Assembly: GCA_046705645.1 (NCBI GenBank)
Contig: JBJKQE010000138.1
Span: forward strand, 1 to 34,297
Origin: FEN-1297 sp046705645
GTDB lineage: Bacteria > Bacteroidota > Ignavibacteria > Ignavibacteriales > Ignavibacteriaceae
Reading direction: 5' to 3'
Length of the DNA stretch: 34,297 nucleotides
Below, one piece after another: positions 1-9,300 of this stretch (positions within the stretch are counted from its first letter, which is position 1; each line of letters opens with the position of its first letter). The position numbers and the translations under genes were made by a program. The notes under the pieces were generated by a model. It searched no databases and was not told the origin of the DNA. It saw only the letters and a list, made by a program, of their open reading frames with translations.

Positions 1-45
1 CAATACTATTTTATTTATAGATTAGTTTTAATTAGTGTAGCGTTT

Positions 46-1890
46 TTAAGATATCAGTTCTACTAATGGCTTGGATTCTTCCTCTATTTGTATTTGAACT
101 TCTTCATTATATTTTTTCTCCTGCGCATCTCTTTCGAGTTTTAATTTATCAATATACTTTCTTTTATCCTCTGTACTTTTTTTGAATAAAGCATCATAAT
201 CCCTTTCCTTTCGCTCCATATCCTTCTTGTAATACTCAATTTGATAATCTTTATCATCTTTAATTCTGTTTATTGCCTGCAGCAGTTTTTGCTTTTGATT
301 GGACCCCTCCAATAACGACAATCCGGCTGTGATTAATGAAATTACCAAACCTATTATAAAAGCAATCATGCCCCATTTAAATCCCGCTATTACAACATCA
401 GGAAGGAATTGACTATACTTGGTCGTTTCTGACATAAAAGTATTCGAGTATTCAGCACATCCTCCCATTAAAAATGTTGTGAATGATAGTATTAAATTAT
501 AAGTCATAGCGTTTTTAAATGTAATTTTAGGGTCATATCCTTGTTCGTTATGAATATTTTCAATCCTATTTTCCAAGTAAGCAATATTTTCGGCAGCTTT
601 ACTATTAATTACTTTTATAGTGCTATTCAATTTTTCTTTTAATAAATTCTTTCTATCTTCAAGATCTTTAATCATAGATTGTAAATCCATTGTTTTGTTC
701 AGCAGCTCATCTTCGTAAATTTTAAGTCTTTGCTTAATATCTTTGTAGTACTTCTGGTTAATTGAAGATATTATATTTTCTACAACTTGTCTGAATTTAT
801 TATAAAGCTTTCCCGATAATCCTTTAAAGAAAATATTTTCTTCATTGAAATAACTTTTGAATAATTTTTCTAAGATGGAAATATCATTTATAATTACGTC
901 GTTTGAATATTCACTTAAATTTAAATTTTTGAAATTATAAAGATTTGCTTTCAGTTTGCCCAGATCAAACTCATTTGAATTTCTAATTCCTGAAAAAAGA
1001 TCAAATACTTCAGTATATGACCGGGACAATTCAGGATAATAAAATATATTATTAATAACTGCATATTTTATAAAATAATTCATCATTAAAAGATCGTTTT
1101 TATCTATTGCATATTCTATTCTTGAAATATCGTATGAAAAAAAATCATTAAGGATGCCGCTATCAAAGGGGATATCCTGTACAATTAAGGAATTCAGCAT
1201 TACATGGAATTTTGCAGTAATTCCGAAAGGTTTTATTGAAAGAGCCTGCGAAAAATATTTTAATGCTTCCTCATTTTGGTCTTGCTCAAAATCAATAAAT
1301 CCTTGATAGAGATTTATTAAATAATTAAGCTCATCTTTAACATTATCTTGAAAGTTTTGTCCGCTTACTAATTCTTTAGATGTTTCAAGTAATTCAATGC
1401 CCTTTGCAGGATTCATTACATGTTTTTCAAAACCTAAAATTACTGCGTAGAGAATTTCATTCAATAAATTTGGAGAATTCGATTTCCTTCCTAAAAGATT
1501 TAATGCCGATGATGCAAAATATTTTTTTTCATCTTCACTTTTATTAATAAGCCATTTTGTGTAAAAATCTTTTATAATTCTATAATTACTCTGATCGCCT
1601 GCATGTTGTAATTTCGTTTTGTAATGTTCTTCTAAGTATAAAATAATTGGCGTTCTGTATATCCAAAAATACGGCGCTTCATCACATTTTATAAACATCT
1701 CACTTATTTCTTCGGGAAGAGAATAACTGTAAATCCGAGATTTTTCATTTACTAATTTTGAATAATCTATTTCTTGAATCGAATCAAATTGTAGATATTT
1801 TTTTGCAAGACCTTTGAATTGTGTAATTATTACATCTCCAAATTCTTGTCTATCCTGTTCTTTTTCTACAATCATATTGCTGTTAATCAT
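46..1890 (-). CDS. Large coiled-coil protein with two membrane segments, unknown function
   Basis: I do not recognise this 614-residue protein. Residues 1-360 are mostly helical, with one TPR-like stretch near 190-222 (YQGFIDFEQDQNEEALKYF). Residues 362-450 look like a coiled coil. Two hydrophobic segments follow (about 459-479 and 498-526), and a highly charged second coiled coil fills about 530-610. There is no signal peptide. The likely form is a membrane hairpin with both coiled-coil arms and the N-terminal helical domain on the cytoplasmic side; this topology is inferred. The start ATG is preceded by a modest AGAGAT ribosome site. The next gene upstream on the same strand ends 379 bases away, so this gene probably has its own promoter. 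No catalytic motif was seen, and a scaffold or membrane-organising role is only a guess. Confidence 0.75.
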   Translation of the reverse strand: MINSNMIVEKEQDRQEFGDVIITQFKGLAKKYLQFDSIQEIDYSKLVNEKSRIYSYSLPEEISEMFIKCDEAPYFWIYRTPIILYLEEHYKTKLQHAGDQSNYRIIKDFYTKWLINKSEDEKKYFASSALNLLGRKSNSPNLLNEILYAVILGFEKHVMNPAKGIELLETSKELVSGQNFQDNVKDELNYLINLYQGFIDFEQDQNEEALKYFSQALSIKPFGITAKFHVMLNSLIVQDIPFDSGILNDFFSYDISRIEYAIDKNDLLMMNYFIKYAVINNIFYYPELSRSYTEVFDLFSGIRNSNEFDLGKLKANLYNFKNLNLSEYSNDVIINDISILEKLFKSYFNEENIFFKGLSGKLYNKFRQVVENIISSINQKYYKDIKQRLKIYEDELLNKTMDLQSMIKDLEDRKNLLKEKLNSTIKVINSKAAENIAYLENRIENIHNEQGYDPKITFKNAMTYNLILSFTTFLMGGCAEYSNTFMSETTKYSQFLPDVVIAGFKWGMIAFIIGLVISLITAGLSLLEGSNQKQKLLQAINRIKDDKDYQIEYYKKDMERKERDYDALFKKSTEDKRKYIDKLKLERDAQEKKYNEEVQIQIEEESKPLVELIS

Positions 1891-2269
1891 TTTGAATATC
1901 TCTATTCTTGAAAATTTTATTCAAAATTTACTTTCCGTGTAAATGATCTAAAATTTATATTATAATTTTTTAAGTACACTACCTTCATTTATAAACTCAA
2001 CCAAATCGATTAAGCCTATTAATAATTGCGGTGAAGCTGCGAAAAATCATTTATTTAATTCGACATAACGGATAAATTATAATTTTAATATAGATTGAGC
2101 TTTCGAAGTTTCAAATTATACCTATTAAAGTCATAATTTATGCAATTATCCTAAATCTATAATCGAATAAAAGATATAAAATTTTAATAAAAGTTAACTA
2201 TTAAAAACGAAGAAAGTATGGCGAGTATTTTGTAAATATTTTTATACGCTGCACTTAAAGGATTAATAT
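1891..2269. other. Intergenic region between two minus-strand genes
   Basis: Very AT-rich stretch of 379 bases. It must contain the 3' end signal of the DUF5916 gene and the promoter of the coiled-coil gene. I saw no strong GC-rich hairpin with a T-run, no convincing small ORF and no RNA gene. Confidence 0.5.
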
Positions 2270-4447
2270 TTAAAAATAATAGAGATATTTTATCTTAAAA
2301 ACCCCTGCCCTGGCAGAGACATGCATTTTCTGCGGCAGCAAATTTCCATTAATATCATACTGGTCGCTGCGATTATCTACTTCATTATATGCAAAATATA
2401 CCCAGCTTTTCGGCAAAAAATTATATGAGAATAAAAATCCGCCGATTATTTGTTCTATATGCTGGGAAGATTTATCGTAAAGATTATCAATATATATTCT
2501 GAAATTCAGGTTATTTATTGGGGTAATAGAAAAATAGGGCCGTGCATCATAAGTAATATCAACTAAACTACCGGAGGGATCCCATTCTGTCCATATGTTA
2601 TACGAAGTTCCTAGAGTTAAAATATCCGCAGCATTCCAGTCTACGTTCGCTCCAAACCATGAATATGGAGCTACGAAACTCAAATTAAAATTATAAGTTT
2701 TGGAATAACCTCCCCAGAAATTTAAATCCCATTTGGGACTAGTATTAAACCAGAAGCTGTAATCAAATTCGTATGAATCATATTTTACCCCCTGGTCTTT
2801 TGCCTTCCCGGCAAGCCATGTAAGTTCATACCCCCAATTACTTCTGAAATTCATATTAAAATCTAAAACGGCAGAGCGATCGGTATATCCTTCAATATTT
2901 TTATAATTGGTATATACGCCTCCGAGTATAAGCATTCCGCTTAAATATCCTTTGTCATAAATCCAATTTGGTCCGGTAAGTGCAGTAACCTGCCATGTAC
3001 CGATCCATGGCACATACCCGACCTGCTCCACATTAAAATTATTTCCAATGTACCTGTTCCTTGCAAGTACCCACCAATTTTTTCCAGTAGAGACAAAACC
3101 TATTGATGAGGCATAATCACCGGAAGAATTATTTATTGAACGTGCAAGTTGATAAGATAATTGCCATCCCGAATTTCGGAAAGCTCCGTCTAAGTCCACA
3201 ACTCCATAAGTTGAATCTTTAGTTTGTTTCATAACAAACAAAGTCCCTATAGATGAATTTTCATCAAATTGTCTTTTAATCCTAGCTGAACCGAATACCG
3301 CCCGTTCTTCGGTTTTGCTAACTGTATCATCCATATAATTTTTCTGACCGGTAAGTGCAAGGAAGCCGCCGTACTCCCATTCACCAATTCGACCAAAAGC
3401 TTTAGTTCCCAAAACCAATGGAACATCGCTTCCGTCCGGCAGTTTTTTCCCAATTCTTCTTGAGTAAAATAATTCCAGCGGGCTATAAAAACCGGTATTA
3501 TTTTCTTTTCCTGCCGCTGTAAAAACTTCGCTACCTTCTGTAAAGAAAGGCCTTCTCTCATTAAAATAAGTTTCATACTGGGAGATATTAAAGGAATATG
3601 GATCAGCTTCAATTTGAGCAAAATCCGGATTTGCCGTTAATTGAAATTTTAACATCGGCGATGGATTATACATTACATCAAGCCCGGCATTTGCTTCAAT
3701 TTTATAAGTTTTGTTTTCCTGGTAAGTAGCTTTTGTTAATCCGACAGGATATACTTCTAAATTAATTCCTTTATCGGAAGGACTAAAGTCATCAAATTCC
3801 AGTTTGCCGAATTTAGAAATCCTTTGGCCCTCGTTCTTTTCATATTTATTCCAGTATAAATCCTCATTTTTAGAAGGTATCCATCTGTCAAAATCCAATC
3901 CCCATGATTTTAATTTTTCATTGAATTGAATTGATTTATAAGGTATTTTCATTTCGGCAACCCAACCCCAATTATAAATTTTTGTTTTGGCAAACCAAAT
4001 ACCATCCCAGTTATAATCTCTAACTCTAGCATCATCAAGCAGCCTGGCATCACCGCGGACACCTGAAACACTCACTACAAATTTGTAAGCGGTTTTCTTA
4101 TCATCAAATGTATCCAACATTAAAGAAACGTATTCTCCCGTAGTATTATCTAATGTACCCGTATATGACTGAATATCTCTTTTATCTTCATAGCAAATAA
4201 TAAGACAATATAAGGCATTATTTGAAGATAAAAGTTTTGCCACTGTGGGCCAGGTTGGTTTTTTACCGTAATAAGGATGGAGCTGGAAAAAATTTGTTGC
4301 GGAATCGGCCGTGTTCCATACAGGATCGATTACACCGTCAATTTTAATTTCGCCGGTTATCTTTTTTAAGAATAGTTTTTTACTCGTATTTTGTGCGGGA
4401 CATAAAATATTTAAAACTAAAACAATAGTAAGTACAAATTTTATCAT
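2270..4447 (-). CDS. DUF5916 outer-membrane protein with N-terminal CBM9-like domain
   Basis: The 725-residue product begins with a signal peptide (about 1-18, cleaved near CPA-Q). Residues about 25-215 resemble the carbohydrate-binding module 9-like domain that precedes DUF5916: an IKIDGVIDPVW opening, then YVSLMLDTFDDKKTAYKFVV and WVAEMKIPYKSIQF. The rest is rich in alternating aromatic strands and ends in KIKYLYYF, a C-terminal aromatic typical of outer-membrane beta-barrels. FNERRPFFTEGSEVF near 297-311 is characteristic of the family. The family is common in Bacteroidota and Ignavibacteria, and its substrate is not established; binding or import of a glycan or peptide is a guess. A CGGAAAA ribosome site precedes the ATG. 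It is transcribed away from the thioredoxin gene. No TonB box or plug domain was seen. Confidence 0.85.
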   Translation of the reverse strand: MIKFVLTIVLVLNILCPAQNTSKKLFLKKITGEIKIDGVIDPVWNTADSATNFFQLHPYYGKKPTWPTVAKLLSSNNALYCLIICYEDKRDIQSYTGTLDNTTGEYVSLMLDTFDDKKTAYKFVVSVSGVRGDARLLDDARVRDYNWDGIWFAKTKIYNWGWVAEMKIPYKSIQFNEKLKSWGLDFDRWIPSKNEDLYWNKYEKNEGQRISKFGKLEFDDFSPSDKGINLEVYPVGLTKATYQENKTYKIEANAGLDVMYNPSPMLKFQLTANPDFAQIEADPYSFNISQYETYFNERRPFFTEGSEVFTAAGKENNTGFYSPLELFYSRRIGKKLPDGSDVPLVLGTKAFGRIGEWEYGGFLALTGQKNYMDDTVSKTEERAVFGSARIKRQFDENSSIGTLFVMKQTKDSTYGVVDLDGAFRNSGWQLSYQLARSINNSSGDYASSIGFVSTGKNWWVLARNRYIGNNFNVEQVGYVPWIGTWQVTALTGPNWIYDKGYLSGMLILGGVYTNYKNIEGYTDRSAVLDFNMNFRSNWGYELTWLAGKAKDQGVKYDSYEFDYSFWFNTSPKWDLNFWGGYSKTYNFNLSFVAPYSWFGANVDWNAADILTLGTSYNIWTEWDPSGSLVDITYDARPYFSITPINNLNFRIYIDNLYDKSSQHIEQIIGGFLFSYNFLPKSWVYFAYNEVDNRSDQYDINGNLLPQKMHVSARAGVFKIKYLYYF

Positions 4448-4798
4448 ATTTTTCCGATTTATTTTTCAATATTTGCTTATGAATGAATTTTTCGAAATCA
4501 ATAAGAAATTTCAAACATCTTAAAAAAACCTTTAAGAAGATTGTTAAAAAATCTATTTTATTGAATTTCTATTTGATAAATGGACGTTTTGAAATTTCAA
4601 ACGGTAAATTCTTTTGATAATTTAGACCGGATAATTTACAATTCGATAGGTGTTTAAAGAAAAAATCCAGGATCTTTTTGAAAATAATCACATCTAATTT
4701 TATTAGAATTATCTTAATTAGAAAAATTTATTATAAATTATAAAAGTCTTGTCGAGTATTTTTTCTCGGAAAAATCAAAACAAAAGGATTAATTAAAA
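4448..4798. promoter_or_regulatory. Divergent promoter region with repeated GAAATTTCAAAC motif
   Basis: This 351-base region lies between the divergent DUF5916 and thioredoxin genes and must carry both promoters. The 12-mer GAAATTTCAAAC occurs twice in direct orientation (4505-4516 and 4591-4602). The second copy sits in an imperfect palindrome (4585-4603, CGTTT-bulge-GAAATTTC-AAACG). This could be an operator, but the region is so AT-rich that chance is possible. No small gene was seen. Confidence 0.35.
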
Positions 4799-5614
4799 AT
4801 GATTTTTGATATGAACGATTTTTCAGAAGATGTAATAAATAATAGTTTCGAATTACCTGTACTTGTTGACTTTTGGGCTGAATGGTGCGGGCCATGCAGA
4901 GTGTTAAGTCCTATTTTGGAAAGACTTGCGGATAAATTTAAAGATCAATGGAAACTTGTAAAGATTAATTCGGATAAATTTCCTGAAATCGCTGAAAAAT
5001 ACGGTGTTCGCGGAATACCAAATGTAAAGTTATTTGTAGACGGAGAAGTTGTAAATGAATTTACCGGTTCGCTGCCGGAAAATATGGTAATAGATTGGCT
5101 AAAGAAAGCCATCCCAAGTAAGAATCAAAAATCTATAGAAGAAGCAAAATCATTACTTCTAAAAAATAAAAACGAAAAAGCCGTAAAAATATTGAAATCA
5201 ATTTTATCATCGGAACCTGAAAATGAAGAAGTAAAAATTCTGCTTGCCAAATCAACTTTCTTCGAAGATCCGATTAACAGCATAAAATTGATAGAAGGAT
5301 TTGACGAATCTTCCGAACATTTCGAAATAGTTGATTCTTTAAGAACTTTTGCAAATATGTTTGATTTATTAAATCACTCCGATTCACTACCTACGAATCA
5401 AGTAAAAGACATTTATCTTAATGCAATAAAAAATGTAAAAGAACAGAATTTTGATTCTGCTTTGGAAACATTTATTGAAACGATTAGAACCGACCGCTAT
5501 TATGACGACGACGGTTCGAGAAAGGCATGTATAGCAATTTTTAAATACCTTGGCGAGGAAAACGAGATTAGTTTAAAGTATAGGAGAGATTTCAGCAGCG
5601 CATTGTTTGTATAA
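4799..5614 (+). CDS. Thioredoxin-domain protein with C-terminal TPR-like region (CnoX/YbbN-like)
   Basis: A 271-residue cytoplasmic protein without signal peptide. Residues 1-107 form a thioredoxin fold with the redox motif WCGPC (C30, C33) and the cis-proline loop GIPNVKLF (P74). Residues about 112-270 are helical and TPR-like (AKSLLLKNKNEKAVKILKSI, then EQNFDSALETFIETIRTDRY). This layout matches the YbbN/CnoX family of thioredoxin-TPR holdases that hand clients to GroEL or DnaK. E. coli YbbN lacks the full CXXC, while this protein keeps it, so it could also act as a reductase. The start follows AAAGGA by about 13 bases; an internal ATG at codon 5 is an alternative. It is monocistronic, with mnmA converging one base past its stop codon. 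Confidence 0.88.
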   Translation: MIFDMNDFSEDVINNSFELPVLVDFWAEWCGPCRVLSPILERLADKFKDQWKLVKINSDKFPEIAEKYGVRGIPNVKLFVDGEVVNEFTGSLPENMVIDWLKKAIPSKNQKSIEEAKSLLLKNKNEKAVKILKSILSSEPENEEVKILLAKSTFFEDPINSIKLIEGFDESSEHFEIVDSLRTFANMFDLLNHSDSLPTNQVKDIYLNAIKNVKEQNFDSALETFIETIRTDRYYDDDGSRKACIAIFKYLGEENEISLKYRRDFSSALFV

Positions 5615-5615
5615 C

Positions 5616-6665
5616 CTACAAAATCACTCCGCCGCCAAGGCAAATATCTTCATCGTAAAAAACAGCAAACTGCCCTGCGGCAATTCCCTGATCCGGTTTA
5701 TCTAATTTTACTTCTGCTGTTCCGTCGTCTAAAAAATTTAAACTGCATTTATACATGTGCGCCCCATGACGGATTTTCACAAGCAAATTTCCTGTTTGAG
5801 GCTGCTGCTCTTCAATCCAATTAAATTTTCCCACATTAAAAATATTTTTAGCTCGTTTAGCCTTATTTTCTCTTGAGATAAAAATAATATTATTTTTTAT
5901 ATCTTTTTTAACTACATACCATGGCCCGCCGGATAGACCCAGACCTGATCTCTGTCCGATGGTATAAAAGTAATAACCGTTATGTTCACCCATTTTTTTG
6001 TTGGAATCGATATCAATTATATCGCCTTTAATTTCGCCTAAATGATGCTTCACAAATTCGTTGAATTTTATCTGACCTAAAAAGCATATTCCCTGGCTGT
6101 CTTTTCTATCCATATTCGGAAGATTATAATTATGAGCCAATTCTCTTACGGAATCTTTATTATAATTTCCTAATGGAAAATATGCGCGGGATAATTGCTC
6201 CTGCGTAAGGTAAGCTAAAAAATAAGTTTGATCTTTTACAGGATCAGGTGTTCTTTTCAAAATATATTTTTCGTCGATTAATTCCAGTTTTGCATAATGG
6301 CCGCTTCCAACTTTTTCAAAAGATTTATCAATTTTTTCATAAAACTGCCCGAATTTTATTAAGCTGTTGCAGAACATATCAGGATTTGGAGTTCTACCTT
6401 CCTTTATTTCTGTAATCGTATATGTTACAACGGTTTCCCAGTATTCAGTTTGCAGAGGCAGAACTTCCAAGGGGACAGAAGCCTGTTCACAAACTCCGCG
6501 GGCATATTGCAAATCTTCTTCCCATGGACAATCGCCTAAAAAAGAGAATTCTTCCTGCAGCCAGATCTTCAAATAAAAGGCTGTAATGTCATGTCCTTGG
6601 TCCTTCAATAACCTTAATGCAACCGAACTGTCTACTCCGCCGGATAAAAGTACTGCTATCTTCAT
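5616..6665 (-). CDS. mnmA: tRNA-specific 2-thiouridylase MnmA
   Basis: MnmA uses ATP and a relayed sulfur to convert U34 of Lys, Glu and Gln tRNAs to 2-thiouridine. At 349 residues this is close to normal length. The PP-loop SGGVDSS lies at 8-14. RTPNPDMFCN carries the first cysteine (C99), and KDSQGICFLGQ carries the second, catalytic cysteine (C194). The C-terminal beta-barrel follows, with SGGPWYVVKKD and the GIAAGQFAVFY motif. It converges on the thioredoxin-TPR gene with a single base between the two stop codons, so the transcripts must overlap or share a terminator. No sulfur-relay gene is next to it. Confidence 0.96.
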   Translation of the reverse strand: MKIAVLLSGGVDSSVALRLLKDQGHDITAFYLKIWLQEEFSFLGDCPWEEDLQYARGVCEQASVPLEVLPLQTEYWETVVTYTITEIKEGRTPNPDMFCNSLIKFGQFYEKIDKSFEKVGSGHYAKLELIDEKYILKRTPDPVKDQTYFLAYLTQEQLSRAYFPLGNYNKDSVRELAHNYNLPNMDRKDSQGICFLGQIKFNEFVKHHLGEIKGDIIDIDSNKKMGEHNGYYFYTIGQRSGLGLSGGPWYVVKKDIKNNIIFISRENKAKRAKNIFNVGKFNWIEEQQPQTGNLLVKIRHGAHMYKCSLNFLDDGTAEVKLDKPDQGIAAGQFAVFYDEDICLGGGVIL

Positions 6666-6764
6666 AAAATCATAAATAAAAATTTAATTTTACAAACATA
6701 AATAAAGTTGAAGGAATTATTAAGTCAAAAGAAGAATTAGAGAGATGTTAAATTTTTATTAATA

Positions 6765-7319
6765 CTATTTCTTATCTGTATTGTTTTTAGTTTCATTGTG
6801 TTTTTTAGAATCGGAAGAAATATTATGATTAATTTTGGTTTTATTTTGTTGAACTTTATTTACTACATCATCATAAACATTTCTATTAACCTTACTTAGT
6901 ATAATAGTTTGAAGTGCTTTTACATCTTTAATACTATTAAAAAATCCTATGCTTATATTGTTCTTTCCGTCGTAAACATACATTAGTCCCGAGATTTTAC
7001 CTTCAAATATTCCGCCTTTTAAGTATTTAACATCCGTATAATAAATAGTCACTTTTTTTTTCGATAAAAGGAAATTGCCGCACTTAATTTTTTCATTATC
7101 AGCCTCAATTTTATAAGGCAATACTTTGTATAGATTTAAATAATGTCTGTTTAAAAAATATATTAAAAGTGCTGAAATTATTAACGGGATTAGATAAATT
7201 AGAGAACCGCTTAAATTGGTGACCGAAATTAATAAGTATATTAATAACAGCAGTGTTACAGGGATATTTCCGTATCTATATAAAAATTTATTTGAAAAGC
7301 CGTAAGTAAAACTTTGCAT
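6765..7319 (-). CDS. Small membrane protein with PH-like domain
   Basis: A 184-residue protein of unknown function. Two hydrophobic segments lie at about 16-35 and 38-57, with almost no loop between them. A soluble domain of about 70-150 (YKIEADNEKIKCGNFLLSKK, then VTIYYTDVKYLKGGIFEGK) resembles the bacterial PH-like domains of YdbS/YvbH-type proteins. The C-terminus (about 155-184) is Asn/Lys-rich and probably disordered. The gene lies 59 bases downstream of the lipoprotein gene on the same strand, so the two may be co-transcribed. No clear ribosome site precedes the ATG, so the start is uncertain. Confidence 0.65.
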   Translation of the reverse strand: MQSFTYGFSNKFLYRYGNIPVTLLLLIYLLISVTNLSGSLIYLIPLIISALLIYFLNRHYLNLYKVLPYKIEADNEKIKCGNFLLSKKKVTIYYTDVKYLKGGIFEGKISGLMYVYDGKNNISIGFFNSIKDVKALQTIILSKVNRNVYDDVVNKVQQNKTKINHNISSDSKKHNETKNNTDKK

Positions 7320-7378
7320 CTATTTTTAAACGAAGATAAAAATACTTGTATCAAATTAAGTATTTTTAGAATGAATTA

Positions 7379-8197
7379 TCAGTCAAATTTTACTGTAACA
7401 GGATTATTTAATTCCATTTTTATTCCCGGAACACTTTTTAAGAACTTTTTAAGTTCATTTACATCCTGCCCTTCCATCCGGCTGAACTCATCAAATTTAT
7501 CTTTGTCTTTTACCAGTTCTTTAAATGAAACATCAAATAAAGTAACATTTGAGCCGTTTACATATGATGCATTTGTACTTTCTATTTCACCGTTAATATG
7601 TAATCTGATGGCTATTCTGAAATCTTCCATCATAGATAGAAACTGTTTTGCAAAAAGATTATTTACATTTGAAGTATCTTTTTGATTTTTTTTATCCTGT
7701 GATTCCTTATTCATATCCTTCTTGGATATATTTACTAATACTTCGGCAGGACTGCCCGGTTTAAAATTAAATGTCATATAATCTTTTTTTTCTTTCTTAT
7801 CAAGATCATTTCCAGATATTCCCATTTTGTTATCGGGATTTTCATTAATTTTCAATTTACTTAAGTCGGTAAAACTGTAAACAACAGTATAGCCTTCTTT
7901 ACCGTCTTCCTTAATTTCTTTACTGGAAATGAATTTAACACCTTCGCCCATTTCCGGTGCATGCGATTTTAAATCTTCTACGTTCATTAATGTAAATTTA
8001 GAATTTCCACTGGAATCTGTGCTGTCTGATTGATTAAAACTTGAAAGAAGTGCAACCATATCTTTACTAAATAAAACTTTTTCGTTCACCGTTCCGGATC
8101 CGTCTTTGTTTACATTAACAGTTGTCTGCACTTCCAAGCATCCGCTGAAGAAAAATATAATTATAATAAATAAGAATAACTTTTTGGCTATTTTCAT
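7379..8197 (-). CDS. Predicted lipoprotein of unknown function
   Basis: The 272-residue product has a lipoprotein signal: positively charged start, hydrophobic run, and lipobox FSGC with the lipidated cysteine at 20. The mature protein opens with LEVQTTVNVNKDGSGTVNEK, a pattern seen in small secreted or lipid-anchored proteins of this phylum. No catalytic motif was recognised. It has the best ribosome site nearby (AAAGGAGG, about six bases before the ATG), which suggests good expression. It probably leads a two-gene transcript with the PH-like membrane protein. Lipid anchoring follows from the lipobox; the function is unknown. Confidence 0.75.
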   Translation of the reverse strand: MKIAKKLFLFIIIIFFFSGCLEVQTTVNVNKDGSGTVNEKVLFSKDMVALLSSFNQSDSTDSSGNSKFTLMNVEDLKSHAPEMGEGVKFISSKEIKEDGKEGYTVVYSFTDLSKLKINENPDNKMGISGNDLDKKEKKDYMTFNFKPGSPAEVLVNISKKDMNKESQDKKNQKDTSNVNNLFAKQFLSMMEDFRIAIRLHINGEIESTNASYVNGSNVTLFDVSFKELVKDKDKFDEFSRMEGQDVNELKKFLKSVPGIKMELNNPVTVKFD

Positions 8198-8324
8198 GGC
8201 CTTCCTCCTTTAATATAATTTATTCTCGATAAATATAATAAATAAAATTATTCCTTATTTTAAATTTTATTATTATTTTTTAATAAAATTTTAGAGATAG
8301 AAATTATTTTATATTATCGTAGCT

Positions 8325-8375
8325 AATTTCCGCTCGTACCATCATTGTATTCCGGTTACGGTGGTAGACTGATAG
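8325..8375. repeat. Non-coding element with imperfect inverted repeat
   Basis: In the 238-base gap between the lipoprotein and methyltransferase genes, a locally GC-richer stretch contains TACCATC followed about 15 bases later by GGTGGTA. These can pair as an imperfect stem with one G-T pair. It has no T-run, so it is not a normal terminator. It looks like one of the interspersed intergenic elements also suspected elsewhere in this window. Confidence 0.25.
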
Positions 8376-8435
8376 TGAACTTAGTTAGTAATCTGTGGAA
8401 TTATCTTATATTATTTACAATACTTAATTTGCTAT

Positions 8436-9266
8436 ATGAAAAAATTCGACGATTTAAAAAAGATTTGTGAGATATGCGGATCAACAAATATTCGTTATTA
8501 TTTCAGTACTTCGAATGCAATTAAAATTTATAAATGTTCAAATTGCAAAGTTCAGTTTATGAATCCTCAATATTCCGATGAATACTTAATTGATTATTAT
8601 TCTCATTACACAAATGAAAAATCAGAATGGGAAGAAGAGTTATTTCATTCACATAATTTTTGTCTTGATATAATAGAAAAGTACTTAAATACTAAAGGCA
8701 GCTTATTTGATATCGGCTGCGGATACGGCCATTTATTAATCCAAGCAAAGAAAAGGGGCTGGCAAATAAACGGTTATGATATTGATTGCAAGACAACAGA
8801 AAGAGTGGGTAAAACCATCGATATTGAACTGTTATGCGGAAATTTTACAAAATTAAATTTCTCTGAGGAAAGCTTTGATGTCATAACAATGCTTCATGTC
8901 ATAGAACACCTAAAAAATCCGCAGGAGTATCTCCAGCTTATTTTTAAGATACTTAAAAAGGACGGTATTTTTTTTCTGGCATTGCCTAATATTAGATCCA
9001 GATCGGCAGTATTTAAATTTTATTTAGAAAAAATCGGAATGAGAAAAAAGAATAGAGGTTCATATTACGATACCAGTCATCATTTATGGTATTTCAGCCA
9101 AAAGTCAATTAGAAATTGTTTAACTAATTCCGGATTCACAATAATTAATATGCGAAGCGGAAGACATGTTAAACCGATTAAATCAAAAGTTAAAAAATAT
9201 ATTGTGGAAAATATTTTAGACAAAATACTATGGCGTTCAACTATGTTGGTTGTTGCTAAAAAGTAA
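8436..9266 (+). CDS. Class I SAM-dependent methyltransferase with N-terminal zinc ribbon
   Basis: A 276-residue cytoplasmic protein. The N-terminus has two CX2C pairs (C11/C14 and C34/C37) that could form a zinc ribbon, followed by the QFMNP element typical of this Methyltransf_23 subgroup. The SAM-binding motif is FDIGCGYGHL (about 91-100), with the acidic loop NGYDID and the motif-IV-like FDVITMLHVIEHL. Such proteins often modify sugars or lipids in surface-glycan loci. Its neighbour 34 bases downstream is a GT87-like glycosyltransferase, which supports a role in making a glycan or glycolipid. The substrate cannot be predicted. It is probably the first gene of a two-gene operon. Confidence 0.88.
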   Translation: MKKFDDLKKICEICGSTNIRYYFSTSNAIKIYKCSNCKVQFMNPQYSDEYLIDYYSHYTNEKSEWEEELFHSHNFCLDIIEKYLNTKGSLFDIGCGYGHLLIQAKKRGWQINGYDIDCKTTERVGKTIDIELLCGNFTKLNFSEESFDVITMLHVIEHLKNPQEYLQLIFKILKKDGIFFLALPNIRSRSAVFKFYLEKIGMRKKNRGSYYDTSHHLWYFSQKSIRNCLTNSGFTIINMRSGRHVKPIKSKVKKYIVENILDKILWRSTMLVVAKK

Positions 9267-9300
9267 AATAATTCTTTAACTAATAACTAATATTTATTAT

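Noticed and set aside
3247..3621. 124-codon open frame inside the DUF5916 gene on the same strand
   Set aside because: It lies wholly inside a well-supported longer gene in another frame and shows no domain.
7314..7685. 123-codon plus-strand open frame opposite the lipoprotein gene
   Set aside because: It is antisense to a gene with a lipobox and a strong ribosome site, and its low-complexity Ser/Phe content is typical of a shadow frame.
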